A stretch of 11,743 bases of DNA from Chloroflexota bacterium (lineage in GTDB: Bacteria; Chloroflexota; Chloroflexia; QHBQ01; JADMIH01). Position 1 is the stretch's first letter, and each line of letters opens with the position of its first letter. The stretch is from NCBI GenBank assembly GCA_015478675.1, contig JADMIH010000118.1, positions 1 to 11,743 of the forward strand. Direction: 5' to 3'. The position numbers and the translations under genes are program-made. This document shows, piece by piece, positions 1 to 6,200 of this stretch. The notes under the pieces were generated by a model. That model ran no database searches. It was given only the letters and a program-made list of their open reading frames with translations, and was not told the origin of the DNA.

Positions 1-97
1 GGAGAGGGGCATGGGGTGAGGGTACGTAAGGGTAGGTGAGGGTACGCCTCCACAGATACCCCAAGAAGGTTGCTCCACCCCAATTCTGAACAGTTAC
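1..97 (+). repeat. Dispersed intergenic repeat, copy A (cut by window start)
   Basis: The window opens inside a repeat. GGAGAGGGGCATGGGGTGAG (1-20) equals the right arm and tail of the hairpin repeat at 3039-3058. A block at 35-81 (ggtgagggtacgcctccac onward to gctccacccc) matches the window end at 11691-11737 with only a few differences. It closes with CTGAACAGTTAC at 86-97, also found at 3108-3119. No transposase or coding potential is present, so it looks like a REP/MITE-type non-coding element lying directly upstream of the dinB promoter. Confidence 0.75.
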
Positions 98-112
98 CTC
101 TTGTGCAAACTT

Positions 113-141
113 TTGACAGAACTAATGTTCTGTGCTATCCT
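113..141 (+). promoter_or_regulatory. dinB promoter (extended -10)
   Basis: A consensus -35 TTGACA (113-118) is followed after 17 bp by TATCCT (136-141), preceded by TG at 133-134 (extended -10). Transcription would begin near 148, about 25 nt before the ATG at 173. The operator palindrome 116-133 overlaps this promoter. The promoter position also argues against any start codon upstream of 173. Confidence 0.7.
116..133. promoter_or_regulatory. Predicted LexA (SOS) operator
   Basis: ACAGAAC-TAAT-GTTCTGT is a perfect inverted repeat with 7-bp arms and a 4-bp spacer. Its core GAAC-N4-GTTC is the LexA box form known from Bacillus and Actinobacteria. It lies between the -35 and -10 elements, where a repressor would block polymerase, and upstream of a translesion polymerase, a classic SOS gene. 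The palindrome is seen directly; LexA as its ligand is inferred, since no lexA gene is in the window. Confidence 0.75.
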
Positions 142-172
142 CCTCTTCAAGAGCAGCTATGGAGGTAGGAGC

Positions 173-1558
173 ATGGGCAGTGCCGTGGAGTACAGACAGG
201 CGCAGATGTGGGCGCAGCCCACGGGACGGTGGGTCGCGCACGTCGATATGGATGCCTTCTTCGCTTCTATTGAGCAGCATGACGACCCCTCTATAATGGG
301 CCGTCCGGTGATTGTAGGCAATTCTCCTATGCCAATGGAGAAGCTGCGCGAAATGGCGCTGGAGTGGAGCAAGCTGCCTCGCGCCTCCAGCTTCATCAAG
401 GGCATACGGGGAGTAGTGGCCTCGGCTTCCTATGAAGCGCGAGCATTTGGCGTGCGCTCCGCAATGCCACTCGCTCAGGCTCTTGCCTTGTCTCCTGATG
501 CAGTTGTGGTGCCTGGTCGCTTTGGGCGCTACCGCGAAGTCTCTGCTCATCTCAGGAGAGTGTGGGGCGAGTTCAGCCCTCTAGTCGAGCCTATGTCGCT
601 CGATGAGGCGTATATTGATCTTACAGGTAGCGAATTATCGGAGGGTCCTGTGCGCGCTACGGGGGCGCGCTTGAAGCACCGAATCAAGGAAGAGACAGGG
701 TTGACCGCCTCTGTGGGTATCGGCTCAAGCAAGCTCGTGTCAAAGATCGCTTCTGATCTTGATAAGCCCGATGGGTTGGTAGTCGTCGCGCACGGCAATG
801 AAGCGGCAACGCTAGCGCCGCTGCCTGTGCGTGCCATACCGGGAATCGGCCCGCGTACCGGAGAGGCTTTGCAGCGCCTGGGCATCACTCAGGTAGGCCA
901 ACTGGCAGTAGCCCCATTCGACTCCCTTGCAGCCATCTTTGGAGCCGATCACGCCGCCGGGCTTCAGCACCGCGCAATGGGGATTGACGATAGCCCGGTG
1001 CAGATTCCTGGCGGCCCCAAATCTATCAGCCGCGAGACCACGCTGGCCGAAGACAGCTCGGACATCTCTATTCTGCGGTCCATGTTGCGCGTCCTTGCGG
1101 GCCAGGTTGGTTGGTCGCTGCGGCAAGAAGGCTTCACGGCGCGGTGCATATATATCAAGCTGCGCCTCCTCCCTGCCGAGCTACGACGCCGGAGCGAAAG
1201 TGCAGGCTTCGGCACCCTTATCACCCGCAGGTGTACACTACCCACGCCCACAGACGCTGACCAGGCGATCTACAAGGCGGCCACAACATTACTCGATAAA
1301 ACTGCCTCTACCACCGGCCTCGGCTCAGGCAGGGATGTTGTGAGGCTCCTCGGCGTAGGCACAGCGATGCTGGTACACACGGAGAGCCTGCTTATCAAAG
1401 TGGCTGATCCTTCCGACGTGGCTGCAAATAAAAGCACACCACCTCTTGCAGCCGCTGACCGTGACCGCCGTCTCAACGCCAGCCTTGACGCCATCCGCGC
1501 TCGCTACGGCTTCGATACCATCTCAGTGGCCTCAACCGCTAAAGGAAGCGATGGTTAG
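173..1558 (+). CDS. dinB: DNA polymerase IV (Y-family translesion polymerase)
   Basis: Y-family DNA polymerase, expected to copy past damaged bases in the cytoplasm. From ATG 173 it has 461 residues. The start is chosen because GGAGG (161-165) sits 7 nt upstream and the promoter lies at 113-141, which rules out earlier starts. The palm motif HVDMDAFF carries D25 and D27, and SLDEAY carries D144 and E145; together these are the metal-binding catalytic residues. SYEARAFGVRSAMP (86-99) is the usual finger motif. The helix-hairpin-helix IPGIGPRTGEALQRLG spans 222-237, and a little-finger domain follows to the C terminus. An apparent ~27-residue insertion (about 51-78) separates IVGN from RGVVAS. 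No clear QxxLF-type clamp-binding peptide is visible at the C terminus. The gene appears monocistronic, with a hairpin at 1574-1602 after the stop. Confidence 0.95.
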   Translation: MGSAVEYRQAQMWAQPTGRWVAHVDMDAFFASIEQHDDPSIMGRPVIVGNSPMPMEKLREMALEWSKLPRASSFIKGIRGVVASASYEARAFGVRSAMPLAQALALSPDAVVVPGRFGRYREVSAHLRRVWGEFSPLVEPMSLDEAYIDLTGSELSEGPVRATGARLKHRIKEETGLTASVGIGSSKLVSKIASDLDKPDGLVVVAHGNEAATLAPLPVRAIPGIGPRTGEALQRLGITQVGQLAVAPFDSLAAIFGADHAAGLQHRAMGIDDSPVQIPGGPKSISRETTLAEDSSDISILRSMLRVLAGQVGWSLRQEGFTARCIYIKLRLLPAELRRRSESAGFGTLITRRCTLPTPTDADQAIYKAATTLLDKTASTTGLGSGRDVVRLLGVGTAMLVHTESLLIKVADPSDVAANKSTPPLAAADRDRRLNASLDAIRARYGFDTISVASTAKGSDG

Positions 1559-1573
1559 AGAGCAGAAATCGAA

Positions 1574-1602
1574 GGTTAGTGACCAACCCCTGGTCGCTAA
1601 CC
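1574..1602 (+). terminator. Hairpin downstream of dinB
   Basis: GGTTAGTGACCA (1574-1585) pairs with TGGTCGCTAACC (1591-1602) around a 5-nt loop: 12 pairs including one G-U on the plus-strand RNA. It begins 15 nt after the dinB stop. No T-run follows (CCCCTGATCCCTGAG), so it may act as a weak terminator or 3' stabilising hairpin, or be part of a repeat. Confidence 0.5.
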
Positions 1603-1624
1603 CCTGATCCCTGAGCGTGGGTTG

Positions 1625-1654
1625 TTGCCTGCACGTTGAACTTCATGTTACACT
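1625..1654 (+). promoter_or_regulatory. Possible promoter of the exchanger gene
   Basis: TTGCCT (1625-1630) and TACACT (1649-1654) are separated by 18 bp, with TG at 1646-1647 giving an extended -10. Each hexamer matches consensus at about four of six positions. It would give a ~45-nt leader before GTG 1706. The match is modest and not supported by anything else. Confidence 0.35.
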
Positions 1655-1705
1655 GCTCTTGTCTGCGCGGCTCGACCGCGCCATTTTGATGAGGAGAGTG
1701 CTAGC

Positions 1706-2773
1706 GTGTGGTTTTCGTGGGTAATGGTCATTTTGGGCTTCATTATAATTCTTCTTGGGTGCGACGTCTTCACCAACAGTATAGAGTGGCTTGGGAAAAA
1801 GCTGAACCTCAACGAGGGTGTGCTTGGTAGTATTTTCGCGGCGGTCGGCACCGCCCTGCCGGAAACATTGATACCGATAGTGGCGGTCGTTTTCGGCGCG
1901 ACTTCCGGGGAAAGCCGCGCTAATGACGTTGGTATAGGCGCTATCATAGGCGCGCCTTTCATGCTCGCAACGGTGGCTATGTTCGTCACAGGCGTGGCTG
2001 TATTTATCTTCGCGAGGCAAGGCCGCCGCGACCTGATAATGAGGGTAGACAGCAAGATCCTCTCCAGAGACATACGCTTTTTCCTCCTGGCTTTTGCAGT
2101 GGCCGCGGCTGCCGGTTTTATCGCCAACGAAACTATCAAGATCGTAATCGCGATTGCGCTGCTTTGCTATTATGGTTTCTACGTCTACAAGCATGCCACC
2201 GACACAAGCGAAGCCCCCGCTGACGAAGAGGAGGCCGAAGAGCTATCACCCCTGCACTTCGCCCGTAAGAACCCTGACCCCTCACTTCCAATCGTCATTG
2301 TGCAAATAGTCTTCGGATTAGCGCTGATCGTTGGCGCGGCAACCCTATTTGTTCAGTACGTAAGCGATGTCGCTACTTCTCTGGGTGTTACGCCGCTTAT
2401 ACTTTCGCTCATCGTTGTGCCCCTGGCAACGGAGTTGCCGGAGAAGTTCAACAGCGTGTTGTGGGTGCGGCGCTCAAAAGATACACTCGCGCTGGGCAAC
2501 ATAACCGGCGCGATGGTCTTTCAGAGCACCTTGCCTGTATCATTCGGCATGGTCTTCACCGACTGGCGTATCAACGCACAGTATGTGCCGGCTTTTGCCC
2601 AGGCCGCGCTTGCCATTGTGGCCGCTGCCATCCTCTTCGGGGCGATGGTTTTCCAGAAGCGGTTGAGCGCAACGGCACTAGTATTCTCAGGTTTGTGGTA
2701 CATAGTGTGGGCGATTTTGGTCTTCCCCCTCGGCATTGAAGAATTCGTCAGAAAATTGGGCTGGGGAGGGTGA
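1706..2773 (+). CDS. CaCA-family Na+(cation)/Ca2+ exchanger, integral membrane protein
   Basis: A 355-residue polytopic membrane protein of the Ca2+:cation antiporter superfamily, expected to exchange Ca2+ for Na+ or H+ across the cytoplasmic membrane. The two inverted alpha-repeats are clear. Alpha-1 includes GTALPETLIP (48-57, E53) and GIGAIIGAPF (76-85). Alpha-2 includes ATELPEKFN (241-249, E246) and GNITGAMVFQ (264-273). E53 and E246 sit where this family places its ion-binding glutamates. About ten hydrophobic segments flank an acidic, presumably cytoplasmic loop (roughly 166-193, with a DEEEAEE run). The start is GTG 1706, with GAGGAG at 1691-1696 nine nt upstream; the next in-frame ATG (1724) is too far from that site. 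Ion specificity cannot be read from the sequence. A hairpin at 2830-2861 follows, so it is probably monocistronic. Confidence 0.88.
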   Translation: MWFSWVMVILGFIIILLGCDVFTNSIEWLGKKLNLNEGVLGSIFAAVGTALPETLIPIVAVVFGATSGESRANDVGIGAIIGAPFMLATVAMFVTGVAVFIFARQGRRDLIMRVDSKILSRDIRFFLLAFAVAAAAGFIANETIKIVIAIALLCYYGFYVYKHATDTSEAPADEEEAEELSPLHFARKNPDPSLPIVIVQIVFGLALIVGAATLFVQYVSDVATSLGVTPLILSLIVVPLATELPEKFNSVLWVRRSKDTLALGNITGAMVFQSTLPVSFGMVFTDWRINAQYVPAFAQAALAIVAAAILFGAMVFQKRLSATALVFSGLWYIVWAILVFPLGIEEFVRKLGWGG

Positions 2774-2829
2774 AGCGATTGGGCCTCCCGTCCGTTATTC
2801 TATACAGAAGAACTTTCCTCCTTTGGGAT

Positions 2830-2861
2830 AACCCCGGTGGACCGCCCAAGCCACCGGGGTT
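2830..2861 (+). terminator. Hairpin terminator after the exchanger gene
   Basis: AACCCCGGTGG (2830-2840) and CCACCGGGGTT (2851-2861) form a perfect, GC-rich 11-bp stem with a 10-nt loop, 56 nt after the stop. CGTCCTTTAAATT follows, T-rich but not a clean T-tract. It is probably an intrinsic terminator. Confidence 0.65.
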
Positions 2862-3022
2862 CGTCCTTTAAATTCCCCCACCCTTTGGTAAAGCAAACCA
2901 CGGATACTCACCACAGAGACGCGGAGTGTGCCGAGAACAAGATTGTCTCCGCGCCGCATCTCACTTTCATCTAACGTGGTTAAATGGGTGTCACGCCCCC
3001 ATCGCACTCCCCAGAAGTAAAG

Positions 3023-3119
3023 CCCCTCTCCCCTTGTGGGAGAGGGGCATGGGGTGAGGGAGGGTGAGGGCGCACAGCTACCTCTTGAACCTTGTTCTAC
3101 CCCTACTCTGAACAGTTAC
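3023..3119 (+). repeat. Dispersed intergenic repeat, copy B
   Basis: CCCCTCTCCC (3023-3032) and GGGAGAGGGG (3038-3047) form a perfect 10-bp hairpin with a 5-nt loop. CATGGGGTGAGGG follows, then a variable middle, then CTGAACAGTTAC (3108-3119). The hairpin tail and the closing 12-mer are shared with copy A (1-97). It lies just upstream of the promoter at 3138, the same position copy A takes before dinB. Confidence 0.7.
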
Positions 3120-3137
3120 TTTCTTTTCCACGCCCTA

Positions 3138-3166
3138 TTGTAATTGCATACAGTTTAGTATATAAT
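3138..3166 (+). promoter_or_regulatory. Promoter of the surface-protein gene
   Basis: TTGTAA (3138-3143), 17 bp, then a perfect TATAAT (3161-3166). Transcription would start near 3173, giving a leader of about 84 nt before ATG 3257. Confidence 0.7.
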
Positions 3167-3185
3167 CTCGCACATTGTGCTACTC

Positions 3186-3207
3186 TGCATATGTAGATTG
3201 CATATGT
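3186..3207. promoter_or_regulatory. Direct repeats TGCATATGT in the leader, possible regulator site
   Basis: TGCATATGT occurs at 3186-3194 and again at 3199-3207 (13-bp phase). A related TTGCATA lies at 3144-3150 between -35 and -10. The regular spacing just downstream of the start point suggests a protein-binding site or an RNA feature. No regulator is identified. Confidence 0.3.
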
Positions 3208-3256
3208 GGGATGCTGCCGTTCGACTCCGCCACAATTTAGTAGAGGAGCTTACTGA

Positions 3257-6200
3257 ATGATGCGCTATCTGACCTTTCGCCCCGCACGACTGATAGGAAC
3301 TCTCGCATTAATCGCAGCAATGATCCTTCCTGCCCTCAGTCTCGATCCAGGCTTCCCCCGCACCGTTGGCGCGCTGGCCTCCCCTGTGCTGGGCCTGCCC
3401 TTTACCCCTTCAACTTCGCTGGTTATCGGCCAGGTCTATGGCGGCGGTGGCAACACAGGCGCAATTTACAAGAACGACTTTATAGAAGTCTTCAACCGAG
3501 GCGCCACTACCATCAACATGACTAATTGGTCGGTTCAATATACTAACTCAGGGGGAAACGCCTGGAACGTAACTACTATTTCAGGCTCCATCGCCCCAGG
3601 CCAGTACTTCCTGGTGAAAGAAGCAGCCGGCGTTGCCTGTGGCGTGCCATGTGGTGTGGATTTGCCCGCCCCGGATGCCACCGGAACAGCCAACCTCGCC
3701 ACAAGCGGTGGCAAAGTAGCCCTGCTGAACAACAATACAGCCCTTACCTGCGGCCTCACGCGTGGTAGCTGTGCGAGCGATCCTGACATTCTTGACCTCA
3801 TCGGCTACGGCGGCGCCTCCGACTATGAAGGGGCAACGCCTGCTCCCGCAGGTAGCAATACTCTCAGTGACATGCGTAAGGTCGCGGGATGCACCGACAC
3901 AGACAACAATGGGGCCGATTTTACTGCTGTTGCTCCGAACCCACGCAATAGCTCGACGCCTTACAACCTTTGCGTAGGTCCAACTTCCACTCCAACCACA
4001 GTTGCCACCAGCACGCCAACTGCCGTTGCCTCAGCCACATCCACCAGCGTTGTCACAGCCACAAGCACATCCCCTGCTAATACTGACACACCCACCTTCG
4101 TCGCACCTACCAGCACAGCGACCAGCACCCCCACTGCGGCTGCGCCAACCGGCACGCCCACCATTACTCCTACTCCCGGTGCCTCGGCCACAGGCATCTA
4201 CATATATATGCTTTACGCGGATGGCCTCACCGCAGGTAGCGTCCAGCCTGACGAAGCGGTGCGCCTCATCAACACCGCAGATACACTTGCTGCCGTGGGG
4301 AGCTGGCAAATAGGCAACCAGGACGGTGGCAGCATTACTCTGCCATTAACGACCACTATCGGCCCAGGCCAGAAAATCTGGATCGCCAATAGCGCCACCA
4401 GCTTCCGCAGCTTCTTCGGTTTCAAGCCCGACTTTGAGTATGGCACAGACTCCGATCCCTCCGTTCCGCAAGCCTCCGCCTCAGCAGGTTTCACCTTCGC
4501 AGACAACGGCGGGGCTGTGCAGCTGCTCGACGCGGCCAGCGCCAACCAGGATACCCTTGTCTACGGCTCCGGTAGTGTCTCTACGCCAGGCTGGAGCGGA
4601 CCCGCGCTCCGCTATTACATTCCTGCGGGCCAGCCAGGGTTCACCCAGGACGGGCAGATCTTCTACCGCAAGCTGGATGAGATCACCGGCAAGCCCGTTC
4701 CTGATACCGACACCAAAGATGACTGGGCGCAGGACGACGACCCCGCAGGCTCAGCCACTCCCGTGACGGGCGACCGCGAGAACGACGACATCAACGGCAA
4801 GAAGATCCTCCACCCCGGCTGGGCGCTTACCAACCCCAACTATGAGGATATGTTCTTCACCAAGCAATTCACGGAAACCGCAACTACCAAGTTCGTGACC
4901 GACCCCGACAATGGCTTTGACGCAATCCGCAGCGTGATCCTCTCAGCCACGCAATCAATCACAATCGAGACCTACGAATGGCATAACGCTCCCTATGTGC
5001 AAGATATTATTGACGCGCATAATCGTGGAGTGCAGGTCAACATAGTGATAGATGGCAACCCTTGTTGTACCCAGCTTCCCGACAACGAGACGCTTTGGAG
5101 CGCGCAGCAGTGGGAGGCTAACGGCATACCCGTTTATTTCTTCAGCGGCACCCCAGCCACCGCGAACGATACCTATCGTTACAACAACACCCACGCCAAG
5201 ATCATGGTCGTGGACCGCCGGTGGGTGGTGACAGGAGCCGACAACTTCTCCCTTGCCGCCCAGCCCAACGATCCAATGGGTAACGGCACGGCGGGTGAGC
5301 GCGGCGCCATGATCATCACCAACGCGCCCAGCGTTGTGAGCTACACCCTGCGCCTTATCAGCTTCGACTTCCAACCCGGCAACTACGCCGACTTGGTGCG
5401 CTATGGCACAGCGCCCGGCTTCGGCCCTCCTCCCGCAGGCTATTCGCCCACTCCACTTCCGGACATGACAGGCTACACTCCGATCAAGCCCACACCTCTC
5501 GTCGTAACCGAGACAGAGGGTTTTGAGATCATACAAACCGCAGACAACGGTCTGCGCGACGTAGACAGTCTTATAGGCCTGGTCAACAAGGCAGGACCAG
5601 GCGACCAGGTGATGGTCGAGCAGCAGTATGAGCGCAAGTACTGGGAAACGAGCATCACCGACGGCCCCAACCCACGCTTGCAGGCCTACATACGGGCGGC
5701 ACAACGCGGAGCCAACGTACGTATATTGCTCGACGGCTTCTTCGAGGGCGGCGACTGCACCAGCAGCACCCACAACCCCGCCACTGTCGCCTACATCAAT
5801 GGCCTTGGACTGCCCAATATACAGGCCAGAGTTGCCGCGCCCACATCAGGCGGGCCTGTCGGCGGCGGAATTACAACGGGCAATATACACAACAAGATGG
5901 ACCTTGTGAGCACGGGCGGCGGTGTCACCGATTACGTCCATATTAGTAGCATCAACGGCTCGGCCAATAGCTCAAAGCTCAATCGTGAGTATGGCTTGCA
6001 AATACAGTCGAACGCAGGCTATGGCTACTTCAAGGATGTCTTTGACGCCGACTGGAACACGGGGTATATCCCTTGCGGTTCAGCCACTGCTACTGCCACA
6101 GTTACGCCTGGCGGCCCAACATCTACACCGACTCTTACCGCAACAGGTACTCCACCCACTGCCACCGCCACAAATACCTCAGTGCCTACCCCAAGTTGCA

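Larger units (their letters stand above)
2774..3137. other. Intergenic region with no gene seen
   Basis: This stretch holds the exchanger terminator (2830-2861), a weak inverted repeat CGCGGAG/CTCCGCG (2920-2926 and 2947-2953), and repeat copy B (3023-3119). The piece CACCACAGAGACGCGGAG (about 2909-2926) has the look of a degenerate dispersed intergenic sequence. The only sizeable minus-strand reading frame here (2795-3007) crosses the terminator hairpin and has no recognisable protein features. Confidence 0.6.

Noticed and set aside
101..172. N-terminal extension of dinB starting at 101 or 125
   Set aside because: The promoter and operator occupy 113-141, and GGAGG at 161-165 fits ATG 173.
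1643..2194. Minus-strand reading frame of 183 codons opposite the exchanger gene
   Set aside because: Its translation is low in hydrophobic pattern and matches no family, whereas the plus strand encodes clear CaCA alpha-repeats.
2795..3007. Minus-strand 70-codon reading frame downstream of the exchanger
   Set aside because: It crosses the terminator hairpin and degenerate intergenic repeats, and has no ribosome binding site.
3087..3097. GAAC-CTT-GTTC, resembling a LexA box upstream of the surface-protein gene
   Set aside because: The spacer is 3 bp instead of 4, which changes the helical phase, and the site lies inside repeat copy B upstream of the promoter.
4955..5773. Minus-strand reading frame of 272 codons opposite the PLD region
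   Set aside because: The plus strand carries HKD motifs and a continuous fold; the minus translation shows no motif or plausible start signal.
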